Assembly: GCF_022829545.1 (NCBI RefSeq)
Contig: NZ_JAKSYM010000226.1
Span: forward strand, 1-64,000
Length of the DNA: 64,000 nt
Reading direction: 5' to 3'
Source: Methylobacterium sp. J-030
GTDB lineage: Bacteria; Pseudomonadota; Alphaproteobacteria; Rhizobiales; Beijerinckiaceae
Below the pieces are notes generated by a model. That model was not told the origin of the DNA, made no database searches, and saw nothing but the letters and a program-made list of their open reading frames with translations. Of this stretch, positions 18,248 through 27,014 are shown in pieces. The stretch's first letter is position 1. Every line of letters starts with the position of its first letter. The position numbers and the translations under genes were made by a program.

Positions 18248-19771
18248 TCAGAAGAAGCCGAGCTTCTTGGCCGAGTAGCTGACCAGCATGTTCTTGGTCT
18301 GCTGGTAGTGATCGAGCATCATCTTGTGGGTCTCGCGGCCGATGCCGGACTGCTTGTAGCCGCCGAAGGCCGCATGGGCCGGATAGGCGTGGTAGCAGTT
18401 CGTCCAGACGCGTCCCGCCTGGATCGCCCGGCCGAAGCGGTAGGCGCGGGTCCCATCCCGGGTCCAGATGCCGGCGCCGAGGCCGTAGAGCGTGTCGTTG
18501 GCGATCGAGAGCGCCTCGGCATCGTCCTTGAAAGTCGTGACCGACAGGACCGGCCCGAAGATTTCCTCTTGGAAGATGCGCATCTTGTTGTGGCCGCGGA
18601 ACACGGTGGGCTTCACGTAGAAGCCCTCGGCGAACTCGCCGTCCTTGACGTTGCGCTCGCCGCCGGTGAGCAGCTGCGCGCCCTCCTGCTTGCCGATGTC
18701 GATGTAGGAGAGGATTTTCTCCATCTGCTCGCCCGAGGCCTGGGCGCCGATCATCGTGGCCGGATCCAGCGGCGAGCCCTGCGTGATCGCCTCGACGCGC
18801 TTCACCGCCCGCTCCATGAAGCGATCGTAGATCGATTCGTGGACCAGCGCCCGGCTCGGGCAGGTGCAGACCTCGCCCTGGTTCAGGGCGAACATCGTGA
18901 AGCCCTCGAGCGCCTTGTCGAAGAAGTCGTCGTCCGCATCGGCGACGTCGGCGAAGAAGATGTTCGGCGACTTGCCGCCGAGCTCCAGCGTGACCGGGAT
19001 CAGGTTCTGTGAGGCGTACTGCATGATGAGGCGGCCGGTGGTCGTCTCACCCGTGAAGGCGATCTTGGCGATCCGCGGCGACGAGGCGAGCGGCTTGCCG
19101 GCCTCCAGGCCGAAGCCATTGATGACGTTGAGCACGCCCGGGGGCAGCAGGTCGCCGACGAGTTCCATCAGCACCAGCACGGAGGCCGGGGTCTGCTCGG
19201 CGGGCTTCAGGACCACGCAGTTGCCGGCGGCGAGCGCTGGCGCCAGCTTCCAGACGGCCATCAGGATCGGGAAGTTCCACGGGATGATCTGGCCGACGAC
19301 GCCCAGCGGCTCGTGGAAATGGTAGGCGACCGTGTCGTGGTCGATCTCGGAGATCGAGCCTTCCTGCGCCCGCACGCATCCGGCGAAGTAGCGGAAATGG
19401 TCGATCGCCAGCGGGATGTCGGCGTGGGTCGTCTCGCGGATCGGCTTGCCGTTGTCCCAGGTCTCGGCCAGCGCGATCAGATCGAGGTTCTCCTCCATCC
19501 GGTCGGCCATCTTGAGGAGGATTCGGGCGCGCTCGGCCGGCGCCGTGCGGCCCCAGGCCTCCTTCGCGGCGTGGGCCGCGTCCAGCGCCTTCTCGACGTC
19601 CTGCGCGTCGGAGCGGGCGACCTCGCAGATCACCTTGCCGGTGATCGGCGAGGTGTTCTCGAAGTAGCGGCCGGCCGCGGGGGCGACCCACTGGCCGCCG
19701 ATGAAGTTCTCGTAGCGGGCCGAGAAGGGCGACTTCACCTTCGCGTCGCCGAGGAATTCCGGCTTGTTCAT
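18248..19771 (-). CDS. NAD-dependent aldehyde dehydrogenase (ExaC/AcoD type)
   Basis: The enzyme oxidises aldehydes, most likely acetaldehyde, to acids. Its 507 residues match the ExaC/AcoD group in length and in the motifs [19 protein letters not shown] (general base Glu263) and [11 protein letters not shown] (catalytic Cys302). The C-terminus ends with a typical [12 protein letters not shown]. It has its own terminator. The DUF779 gene nearby supports an acetaldehyde role, as expected in an organism oxidising ethanol through quinoprotein dehydrogenases. A 294 bp region upstream contains repeated GGCC/TTTTGG words. Confidence 0.93.
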   Translation of the reverse strand: MNKPEFLGDAKVKSPFSARYENFIGGQWVAPAAGRYFENTSPITGKVICEVARSDAQDVEKALDAAHAAKEAWGRTAPAERARILLKMADRMEENLDLIALAETWDNGKPIRETTHADIPLAIDHFRYFAGCVRAQEGSISEIDHDTVAYHFHEPLGVVGQIIPWNFPILMAVWKLAPALAAGNCVVLKPAEQTPASVLVLMELVGDLLPPGVLNVINGFGLEAGKPLASSPRIAKIAFTGETTTGRLIMQYASQNLIPVTLELGGKSPNIFFADVADADDDFFDKALEGFTMFALNQGEVCTCPSRALVHESIYDRFMERAVKRVEAITQGSPLDPATMIGAQASGEQMEKILSYIDIGKQEGAQLLTGGERNVKDGEFAEGFYVKPTVFRGHNKMRIFQEEIFGPVLSVTTFKDDAEALSIANDTLYGLGAGIWTRDGTRAYRFGRAIQAGRVWTNCYHAYPAHAAFGGYKQSGIGRETHKMMLDHYQQTKNMLVSYSAKKLGFF

Positions 19772-20065
19772 CGCTCTGTTCCCTCCATGGGCCCCGGCCT
19801 CGCGAACCGGGGCTCTCAGGCTTTAGTGCGTGCTCGGGCGGCCGTTCCGTCGGGCCGCATCCAGGTCCGCTATGGTCACAGCCAATGGCTTTTGGCCTGT
19901 CGAATCAAGGTGGACTTTTGGCCAGTGCGCGAGTGCGGGGATCCTACGCCGTTCCAGAGGCGACCGCGAGAGGACAATGGTGCTCGCGTTTGAAGACGCT
20001 CGAACCCGCGCTGTCACGAGTTCTGGATCCGCGTTCTTTGCGGAAAGACTGCACGCCCGGAGCGG

Positions 20066-20413
20066 TCACCGCATCAGTGCGAGCGGCAGCGTCAGGGCGG
20101 CGAGGGGTAGCGCCGCCAGGGCGGCGGCGCGCAGCGATCTCGGCCGATAGGCGATCAGCGCGACGACGGCGAGCGCCGCGCCGGTGAGCGAGCCGATCCA
20201 CTGGACCGGGCCGAAACTCCAGCCGGCGGATGCGATCGCCGCCGCGAAGGACAGCCCGAGACCCGACCAGCCGGCGGCGCGCAGGCTGCCGATCCGGCCA
20301 CGGGGGACCGGTGTGCGGAACACCGCGCGGTGGTGTCGATCCAGGCTCAGGGCCAGGGCGGCAAAGCCCGCGAAGGCGAGCAGCAGGCTCAGGACCAGCG
20401 CCGGGAGGGTCAC
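20066..20413 (-). CDS. DUF3325 membrane protein
   Basis: The 115-residue protein begins at a GTG that overlaps the stop of the PepSY gene (GTGA). It has about four hydrophobic segments, the first being LPALVLSLLLAFAGFAALAL, with the motif LDRHHRAVF after it, as in DUF3325. Proteins of this family occur with PepSY and DUF3649 proteins in ferric-siderophore clusters. Its own function is unknown. It is the last gene of the unit. Confidence 0.8.
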   Translation of the reverse strand: MTLPALVLSLLLAFAGFAALALSLDRHHRAVFRTPVPRGRIGSLRAAGWSGLGLSFAAAIASAGWSFGPVQWIGSLTGAALAVVALIAYRPRSLRAAALAALPLAALTLPLALMR

Positions 20414-21930
20414 GCTTCGGCCGTTCCGTGCAGGCGCGACTGGGCCGGGTTGCGCGCCAGCACGCGCCGCCCGGCGAGCCGCGCCGCGAGGAGCAGCAGC
20501 AGGCCGAGGAGCGCCATGGCGATATCGAAGCCGATGAACCGGAATTCCCCCACGGTCAGGGCATCGACCCCGGGGATCGCCAGGAATGCGAAGCCGGGCA
20601 CTGCCAGGGCGATCGGCCACGCGAGCGGCCGCGGATAGAGCGCGGAGGCCAGGGCGGCCAGCATCCAGACCGCGAAGAAGGCGCCAACTTCCCGGTCCGC
20701 CCGCGCGTCCAGCCCTGCGGGGAGCAACCGGTTGGCGAGGAAATAGGCGGCGAGGCCCGCAGGAAGCCCGGCGATGGTGCCGAGGTTGAGGATGCGGACG
20801 AAACGCAGGCCGAGGCCCTCCGGCGCGCCCTTCTTCGGCACCCGTGCGACGGTCCAGAGCACGAGCCCCGTCGCCACCGCGGCGGCCCCCATGAGGCCGC
20901 AGAGGAAGAATAGGAGACGCAGGGGCGCAGCCGCGAAATGCGCCTCATGGAGCCCAACCATCACAGCGCCGGTCCGCGTGGCCGCACCGGCCTCGCCGAC
21001 CCGTCCGAGTTCCGCGCCCGTCGCCGCATCGTAGGCGATCTGCGGATGGAGATGGGCGAGGCCGGGCGGTTCCTCGAAGTAGACGGTCGCGGTCGCCGCC
21101 GCGTCGCCCGGATGCGAAACGACCATGAGTTCGGGCGTCTCGCCCATCACCGCCACCGCCCGCGACACGATCTCGCCGAGGGGCAATGCCTGTCCGGGAC
21201 GCCCGACCGGCGGGCGACCCGCGACCAGGATGCCCGCATCCGCGTAATAGCGCAGTATATCGCCGTGGTAGGCCGTCTTGACCGCCCAGGGCATCAGCAT
21301 CGACGACAGGGTGACCAGGCCGGTGTAGACGATCATCAGGTGGAACGGCAGCGCGAGCACACCCATCACGTTGTGGGCGTCAAGCCATCCGCGTTGCGCC
21401 GAGCGAGCACGCCGGAAGGTGAAGAAATCGGCGAAGATCCGCCGATGCGTGACGATCCCGGAGATGAGCGCAATGAGCAGGTTCATCGCGCAGGCGGAGA
21501 CGATCCACCGGCCCCAGATCGGCGGCAGGTTCAATTCGTAATGGAAGCGGTAGAGGAAGTTGCCGCCATGCGTATCCCGCACGCTCGCACGCTCGCCCGT
21601 CGCTGGATCGAGCAGCGCGTGATGGAACGGGCCTGCAAAGCTTCGCCACCAATAGACCGTGACGGCCGGGCTCTCGGCGCTCGGCAGCCTGATCGACCAG
21701 GCCGCAGCATCGGGCATCGTCTTCTGGAGAAACGTGCCCGCCCGAGTCGCTGCGGCGACCGGATCGGCAGCCGTCTCCGACAGTTCCGGCCGCATCCAGT
21801 GCGAGATTTCGGTTCGGTAGTAGCTGGCCGTACCGGTGACGAAGATCGCGAACAACACCCAGCCGACCACGAGGCCGGACCACGTGTGCAGCCATGCCAT
21901 CGACTGGCGGAAGCTTCTGGGTCGGCTCAT
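20410..21930 (-). CDS. PepSY-associated membrane protein (iron uptake/reduction type)
   Basis: From the ATG at 21930 the protein has 506 residues. It starts SFRQSMAWLHTWSGLVVGW, the typical first transmembrane helix of PepSY-TM proteins with its conserved His. Further helices lie near residues 140-165, 195-220, and after 330, with His residues (DAHNVMG, GLHEAHFAA) that may bind heme. Relatives are thought to reduce iron released from siderophores. It overlaps both neighbours by four bases, so DUF3649, PepSY and DUF3325 form one translated unit. Confidence 0.88.
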   Translation of the reverse strand: MSRPRSFRQSMAWLHTWSGLVVGWVLFAIFVTGTASYYRTEISHWMRPELSETAADPVAAATRAGTFLQKTMPDAAAWSIRLPSAESPAVTVYWWRSFAGPFHHALLDPATGERASVRDTHGGNFLYRFHYELNLPPIWGRWIVSACAMNLLIALISGIVTHRRIFADFFTFRRARSAQRGWLDAHNVMGVLALPFHLMIVYTGLVTLSSMLMPWAVKTAYHGDILRYYADAGILVAGRPPVGRPGQALPLGEIVSRAVAVMGETPELMVVSHPGDAAATATVYFEEPPGLAHLHPQIAYDAATGAELGRVGEAGAATRTGAVMVGLHEAHFAAAPLRLLFFLCGLMGAAAVATGLVLWTVARVPKKGAPEGLGLRFVRILNLGTIAGLPAGLAAYFLANRLLPAGLDARADREVGAFFAVWMLAALASALYPRPLAWPIALAVPGFAFLAIPGVDALTVGEFRFIGFDIAMALLGLLLLLAARLAGRRVLARNPAQSRLHGTAEA

Positions 21931-22268
21931 GCCGAGGCCCCGGCCTGGACGGCTCCAGCGAGCCATAGGGCAACGGTCAGCAGCGCCGCGACGAGCCCCA
22001 GGACCAGCGCGGCACGCCCGACCGTCCGCGCGGCGAAAACCCAGATCACAGCGGCCGCCATGATGGCGAAGCTCGTGATCATGGCGGCCGATACGGCCTC
22101 GGCTCTGGTGACGGGCAGGATCAGGGGGAGCAGCGCGCTCGCCAGGGCGGCGATGGCGTAACCGCCACCCGCGGCCAGGAGAACACGGGCGGCCACCGAC
22201 AGCCGATACGCGCGCGTCGCGGATGCATGGGCGCTGCCCCGATCAGCGCTGACCTGCCCGGCGCTCAT
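21927..22268 (-). CDS. DUF3649 small membrane protein
   Basis: The 113-residue protein has a hydrophilic start and three hydrophobic segments: ARVLLAAGGGYAIAALASAL, then MITSFAIMAAAVIWVFAA, then ALVLGLVAALLTVALWLAG. This fits DUF3649, found at the head of siderophore-iron clusters with PepSY and DUF3325. No TonB-dependent receptor gene is in the window. A palindrome and an iron-box-like word lie 80-120 bp upstream. Confidence 0.8.
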   Translation of the reverse strand: MSAGQVSADRGSAHASATRAYRLSVAARVLLAAGGGYAIAALASALLPLILPVTRAEAVSAAMITSFAIMAAAVIWVFAARTVGRAALVLGLVAALLTVALWLAGAVQAGASA

Positions 22269-22917
22269 GGCGCCACCTCGCGTATCCGTGAACCCATGGC
22301 GCGACCTAACCGCGGTCCGCGGAGCGGCGCAACGGCAATGTTCCGGAACGATTCCAGTGAAGCGAGAGTGACTTGGAACAGATCTCAACTGGCCGGGTCT
22401 GGAAACAAGGCGGCTCCCGTGGCCGCATCATCGGCGCCTTCCGCGCAACGGCCTCGGCCTGAGGTGCCTGCGTCAGCGAGCGTCGGAGCGAGACTCCAGG
22501 GATCGCAAGGCCGGCTGGAACGCTCCTTTGAGGCCTTCGCGGGCTCCTCAATCCCGGGGTCACGAGCTTGCGAATTCACACACCGTCCACTGCGCCGGCA
22601 AGGGCGGCCGTTCTCCGCCCGCCCCGCCTGTGGGGAGCGGGCTCCTTGCCCCCAGTCCAGAGAGCAAGGCGCTCTAACGCGAGACCTACCGCGGATCGTC
22701 CCTCACCTCCGGCTCCGCCTTCGACACGGACGACGAGATCCGTGGGGCCCTATCCCCACGCGCAGCGTATGGGCGGCGTCACGCACGCAGACGCGGACGA
22801 TGCGTCATCCCCGTACGGATGCAGAGCGGATCGTACGGCCGATCCGCGGGTGTACGATTCGTGTCATCTCGGGAAAAACCCGTCGGCGGCGAGACCGTCC
22901 GGCGATTTCAGCGCGCC
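22269..22917. other. Gene-free 649 bp stretch
   Basis: I see no convincing gene here. The frames that cross it are Arg/Pro/Ser-rich and have no recognisable start context or domain. Near the left end lie the inverted repeat GGAACGATTCC (22345-22355) and CTTGGAACAGATCTCAA (22372-22388), a partial match to the Irr box. These could control the minus-strand iron unit. The rest has no clear structure. Confidence 0.5.
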
Positions 22918-23166
22918 TCAGCGCCCGGATGGCGACTCGGTGTGAACCGCCGCGGATCGGCGCAGCGCCAGGGCCGCGTCCCGCGCGCTCGGCGGCAGAT
23001 CGGCCCCCGGCTCGACCCCAAGCGAGTGCGGCTCGCGCGTGGTCCGGTCGTGCTCATGCCCCCGGGCGTACCCGGCGTTGAGCCCGGCATAGAAGCCCGT
23101 GAAGTCTTCGGCGCGCGCTTGGCCGGCGGCGACGAGCAAGAGGATCGAGATCAGAATGCGACGCAT
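22918..23166 (-). CDS. Small secreted protein with outer-membrane-protein-like start
   Basis: The 82-residue protein has a signal peptide (about 1-19, ending AGQARA), then EDFTGFYAGLNAGYARG, which is the usual opening strand of Omp25/Omp31-type beta-barrel proteins. After this it does not continue as a barrel but becomes a hydrophilic tail (GADLPPSARDAALALRR). It may be a remnant of a porin-like gene or a genuine small periplasmic protein. I consider the gene likely and the function unknown. Confidence 0.55.
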   Translation of the reverse strand: MRRILISILLLVAAGQARAEDFTGFYAGLNAGYARGHEHDRTTREPHSLGVEPGADLPPSARDAALALRRSAAVHTESPSGR

Positions 23167-23274
23167 GGCGGACCCGAAGGGCGAACCCGGAAACGAAGCG
23201 GGCGGCGGCCCCGATCGGAACCACCGCCCTCAACTCTTCGTGCAGTTCGCGGCGGCACCGCGACCGCAGCAGCC

Positions 23275-24078
23275 TCAATCTTCGACGTTGATGCTCTGAG
23301 CCTCGCGGCCCTTCTGACCCTCGACAACGCCGAGGGTGACCTGCTGACCTTCGGCCAGTGAATCGAGGCCGGCTCGGGACAGGGCCGAGCGGTGGACGAA
23401 CACGTCCTTGCCGCCGTCATTGACCGAGACGAAGCCGAAGCCCTTGGCCGGGTCGTACCACTTCACGGTGCCGGTCATCTCCACGGAGGGACCGCTGGCG
23501 AAGCGGCCACCACCGCCACCGCCACCGCCACCGCCGTAGCCGCCGCCACCAGCGCCGCCGCCGCCGCCGTACCCACCGCCGCCACCGGCACCGGCACCAC
23601 CGTAGCCGCCGGTGCGCGGACGGAACTCGCGGCGCGGTGCAGGCGCCTCGGCCGTGGAGGTGTCGACGCTCGTAACGCTGGTCACCTGCGGGCCCTTCTG
23701 ACCCTGTGCCGTGGTCACCGTCAGTCGGGTTCCCGGCATGAGATCAGCGTGGCCGGCCGCCTCGACGGCGCGGATATGGAGGAAGGCATCGCCCCCGCCG
23801 TCACCCAGCTCGACGAAGCCGAAGCCCTTCTCCTTGTTGAACCACTTGACTGTGGCATCCTGCTCGGGCCCGGAAGCGACCGGAGCCGCACCGCGGGACG
23901 GACCGCGGTCGAACCCGCCGCCGCCGCCGCCGAAGCCGCCACCACCGCCACCGAAACCACCACCGCCGTACCCGCCGCCGTATCCGCCGCTGGGAGGAGC
24001 CTGGTCAGGCCATCTCGGCTCGCCACTCTCGTCGAAGCCGCGCTTCTGCGGCCCTCTGAAATCACGACCACGTCCCAT
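23275..24078 (-). CDS. Double cold-shock-domain protein with glycine-rich linkers
   Basis: The 267-residue protein carries two cold-shock domains. The first, near residues 73-140, has ATVKWFNKEKGFGFVELG. The second, near residues 200-265, has GTVKWYDPAKGFGFVSV and KDVFVHRSALSRAG. RNP1-type aromatic motifs are complete in both. Before and between them are Gly/Tyr-rich segments. The domains bind single-stranded RNA or DNA; the linkers are probably disordered. A 286 bp divergent gap to the CheY-like gene leaves room for a long 5-prime leader, which is usual for this family. Confidence 0.92.
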   Translation of the reverse strand: MGRGRDFRGPQKRGFDESGEPRWPDQAPPSGGYGGGYGGGGFGGGGGGFGGGGGGFDRGPSRGAAPVASGPEQDATVKWFNKEKGFGFVELGDGGGDAFLHIRAVEAAGHADLMPGTRLTVTTAQGQKGPQVTSVTSVDTSTAEAPAPRREFRPRTGGYGGAGAGGGGGYGGGGGAGGGGYGGGGGGGGGGRFASGPSVEMTGTVKWYDPAKGFGFVSVNDGGKDVFVHRSALSRAGLDSLAEGQQVTLGVVEGQKGREAQSINVED

Positions 24079-24391
24079 AGAAAGCTCGCAAAAACCGTCC
24101 GCCGCCCTTGTCTCGAATACCGCGTGCGCGCCATCCCAGACAGCCCACGCCCCGCACTATCATTACCCCAGGTCGCGGTAACCAAGAATAACGCCCCAGT
24201 CCTGACGCAATCGGGCCTTGACCGCAAGGACCTTCTTGGCCCAAACGCGCCCGTTTCGTTACTTTCTTGCGGTAAACAACGCAGGCCCCGGGGGCGGTCC
24301 GCCACAATCTTTCGCATGTGAGGGAAGGCATTAGCGAAGCGCAAACGCTGCCCGGGTAGTCTCGGTGTCGCGTCCCGCACTGCGACCGGCC

Positions 24392-24865
24392 ATGATCGCG
24401 ACCCCGACCTTCCCCGACCTCTCGGCCCTCGTCGTCGACGAGAGCCTCTACATCCGCCGAATCGTGCGCGACATGCTGATGCGCGTCGGCATCAAGCGCG
24501 TCCTGGAGGCGCCGGACGGGGCTGAGGCGCTCGGCGTCCTGGCGGAGAGCAAGCCCGACATCAGCATCATCGACTGGGATCTCTCGATCCTGTCGGGCGA
24601 GGAGTTCATCCGCCTGGCGCGCACGCCCGCGACCTCGCCCTGCCCCACCATCCCGATCATCCTGATGCTGGCCCAGCCCCGCCGGAACGTCGTCGACCGC
24701 GCGGTGGCGCTCGGCGTCAACGAGATCATCGCCAAGCCGTTCTCGCCCAAGACCCTGTGGTCGCGCCTCGACGAAGTGATCAACCGCCCCCGCCCCTACT
24801 CCCAGGTCAAGAGCCTCCTGCGCCCGATCCCGCGCCGGGCCGGCATGATGAAGGCCGTCGCCTGA
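24392..24865 (+). CDS. CheY-like single-domain response regulator
   Basis: The protein is a lone receiver domain. The likely phosphorylated Asp lies in ISIIDWDLSILSG, the conserved Lys in IIAKPFSP, and the acidic pocket in LVVDES. A short basic tail (SLLRPIPRRAGMMKAVA) follows and there is no output domain, so it should act by protein contact. Two starts are possible: the ATG used here (157 residues) or a GTG at 24365 (166 residues). Neither has a strong ribosome site. No sensor kinase is nearby. Confidence 0.82.
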   Translation: MIATPTFPDLSALVVDESLYIRRIVRDMLMRVGIKRVLEAPDGAEALGVLAESKPDISIIDWDLSILSGEEFIRLARTPATSPCPTIPIILMLAQPRRNVVDRAVALGVNEIIAKPFSPKTLWSRLDEVINRPRPYSQVKSLLRPIPRRAGMMKAVA

Positions 24866-24975
24866 GTACGACCGCGATCGGACGTTGCAGTTCCCTGCCG
24901 AGCCTGTAGGGTTGTAAGCCAGCTCAGGCCGAGCACAGCGCTCCTGGCCGACCCGAAGGATCGACGGCCGCGCCG

Positions 24976-26058
24976 ATGAGGGACGAGACCGCCGCGGCCG
25001 CGCCGTCCCGAATCCAGATCGGCGCAGGGCCACACCCGTCGCCCAGCCCCATCGTGGGCCGCGAGCGCCGTCGGCCCGCCTACGCGGCGCTGGACCTCGG
25101 CACCAACAATTGCCGCCTTCTGATCGCCGAGCCGACCTTCAGCGGCTTCCGCGTGATCGACGCGTTCTCGCGCATCGTCCGACTCGGCGAGGGTTTGGGC
25201 ACCTCGGATCGGCTGAACGAGGCGGCGATCGAGCGGACCGTCGAGGCCCTGCGCATCTGCCGCTCCAAGATGCAGACCCGGGGCGTCCAGCGCGCCAAGG
25301 TGATCGCCACCGAGGCGTGCCGACTCGCCGTGAACGGGGCGGCCTTCGTCGAGCGGGTCCGGCGGGGGGTGGGGCTCGATCTGGAAATCGTCGACCGGCA
25401 GACCGAGGCCTATCTTGCCGTCACCGGCTGCGCGGCGCTGGCCGACCCGCTCGCCGAATCGGTCGTGATCTTCGATATCGGCGGGGGCTCCACGGAGATC
25501 GCGTGGCTCGACGGCGCGGCCGCCAATCCGTCGACCGACCCGACCCTGCGGATCCGGGCCTGGGATTCGCTCCCCGTGGGCGTGGTGACGCTCGCGGAGC
25601 GCCACGGCGGCGCCGAGGTCACGCGGCGCATGTTCGAGGGCATGGTCGAGGAAGTGGCCGAGAAGCTCTCGCCCTTCGCGATCCGGGCGGCCGCCGCCGC
25701 GACGGCGCCGCATTTCCACCTCCTCGGCACCTCCGGCACGGTCACGACAATCGCCGCCATGCATCTCCGGCTCGCCCGCTACGAGCGGCGGCGCGTCGAC
25801 GGCCTGTGGATGAACGACGCGGCCGTCACCACCGCGATCGACGACCTGCTCGACACGCGCCTGGAGCAGCGGGCCGACAACCCCTGCATCGGCCGCGACC
25901 GGGCCGACCTCGTGCTCGCCGGCTGCGCGATCCTGGAGGCGATCCGCCGGGCCTTCCCGTCCGAGCGCCTGCGCATCGCCGACCGGGGCCTGCGCGAGGG
26001 CCTGCTGATGAACATGATGCGGGAGGACGGGGTCTGGAACCGGAAGGCGGTTCGATGA
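24976..26058 (+). CDS. Ppx/GppA-family phosphatase
   Basis: The 360-residue protein belongs to the exopolyphosphatase / pppGpp phosphatase family with an actin-like ATPase fold. Phosphate-binding loops are visible as [16 protein letters not shown] (about residue 38) and [14 protein letters not shown] (about residue 165), along with [10 protein letters not shown]. It lacks the long C-terminal domain of E. coli Ppx, as is usual for alphaproteobacterial members paired with rlmE. It is 25 bp from rlmE, so the two are probably co-transcribed. Confidence 0.92.
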   Translation: MRDETAAAAPSRIQIGAGPHPSPSPIVGRERRRPAYAALDLGTNNCRLLIAEPTFSGFRVIDAFSRIVRLGEGLGTSDRLNEAAIERTVEALRICRSKMQTRGVQRAKVIATEACRLAVNGAAFVERVRRGVGLDLEIVDRQTEAYLAVTGCAALADPLAESVVIFDIGGGSTEIAWLDGAAANPSTDPTLRIRAWDSLPVGVVTLAERHGGAEVTRRMFEGMVEEVAEKLSPFAIRAAAAATAPHFHLLGTSGTVTTIAAMHLRLARYERRRVDGLWMNDAAVTTAIDDLLDTRLEQRADNPCIGRDRADLVLAGCAILEAIRRAFPSERLRIADRGLREGLLMNMMREDGVWNRKAVR

Positions 26059-26083
26059 GGGGATCATCGATAAGGGTAAGGCG

Positions 26084-26809
26084 ATGAGCGACCGACGCGG
26101 CGGCGCGAGTTCCGGCGGTGGCGTGCGCGGGGAGCTGAAGCAGCGGGTCAAGACCGGCCGTGGACGGACCCTGTCGCAGAAGCGCTGGCTGGAGCGGCAG
26201 CTCAACGATCCCTACGTCGCCCGGGCCAAGCGGGAGGGGTACCGGTCCCGCGCGGCCTACAAGCTCATGGAGATCGACGAGCGCTACGCGTTGCTGCGGC
26301 CCGGCCAGAGGATCGTCGACCTGGGCGCTGCGCCGGGCGGCTGGTCTCAGGTCGCGGCCCGGGCGGTGGGCCCCTCCGGCAGGGTGGTCGGCATCGACCT
26401 CCTCGAGATCGAGCCGATGGCCGGCGTCGAATTCATCACCCTGGACTTCCTGGATCCCGCAGCTCCGGCGAAACTCGTATCGATGCTCGGCGGCCCGGCC
26501 GATCTCGTGATGTCCGACATGGCGGCCAACGCGACCGGCCACAAGAAGACCGACCATCTGCGCATCATCGGCCTCGCCGAGACGGCCGCGGAATTCGCCC
26601 GGGAAGTGCTGGGATCCGGCGGCGCCTACCTCGCCAAGGTGCTGCAAGGCGGCACCGAGGGCGCGCTGCTGACCGATCTGAAGCGCGACTTCGCCACCGT
26701 CCGCCACGTGAAGCCCGCGGCGAGTCGGGCCGATTCGAGCGAGCTCTATGTCCTGGCGACCGGCTATCGTGGGGTTCCGGGCGTCACCCACGCGCCAGAC
26801 GGGGACTGA
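26084..26809 (+). CDS. rlmE: 23S rRNA 2-prime-O-methyltransferase RlmE
   Basis: RlmE methylates the ribose of the conserved uridine 2552 (E. coli number) in 23S rRNA. The 241-residue protein starts with a Gly/Ser-rich basic stretch, then [14 protein letters not shown] (catalytic Lys), [19 protein letters not shown] (SAM site), [11 protein letters not shown] (Asp), LAKVLQGG (Lys) and [11 protein letters not shown] (Glu), which complete the K-D-K-E set. It follows the ppx/gppA gene. Confidence 0.94.
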   Translation: MSDRRGGASSGGGVRGELKQRVKTGRGRTLSQKRWLERQLNDPYVARAKREGYRSRAAYKLMEIDERYALLRPGQRIVDLGAAPGGWSQVAARAVGPSGRVVGIDLLEIEPMAGVEFITLDFLDPAAPAKLVSMLGGPADLVMSDMAANATGHKKTDHLRIIGLAETAAEFAREVLGSGGAYLAKVLQGGTEGALLTDLKRDFATVRHVKPAASRADSSELYVLATGYRGVPGVTHAPDGD

Positions 26810-27014
26810 GCGCGACGGGCGGACCACATCGACCGGCTCGACCTGATGTTCGGCGTCAATCCAGCCCTCGCCGGACGTGGCTTGGAACCGGGCGATCGCG
26901 CCTTTCGATGAGATCGCCCGGCGCGCCGGCCGCCGTTGCGCGCCCGACATGGACAGGGCCGCCCCGGTTGTCCGGGACGGCCCTTCGAAATCCACGACCG
27001 GGATCCGCGCCGAC

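Noticed and set aside
19823-20017. A 64-residue minus-strand frame between the aldehyde dehydrogenase and the DUF3325 gene
   Set aside because: It is short, has no ribosome site or recognisable motif, and lies over probable promoter repeats.
22227-23081. A 284-residue plus-strand frame in the gene-free region
   Set aside because: Arg/Pro/Ser-rich, no start context, no domain, and it overlaps two supported minus-strand genes.
23505-23600. CRISPR-like or tandem array
   Set aside because: The repeats are codon triplets for a glycine linker inside an open frame, with no spacers.
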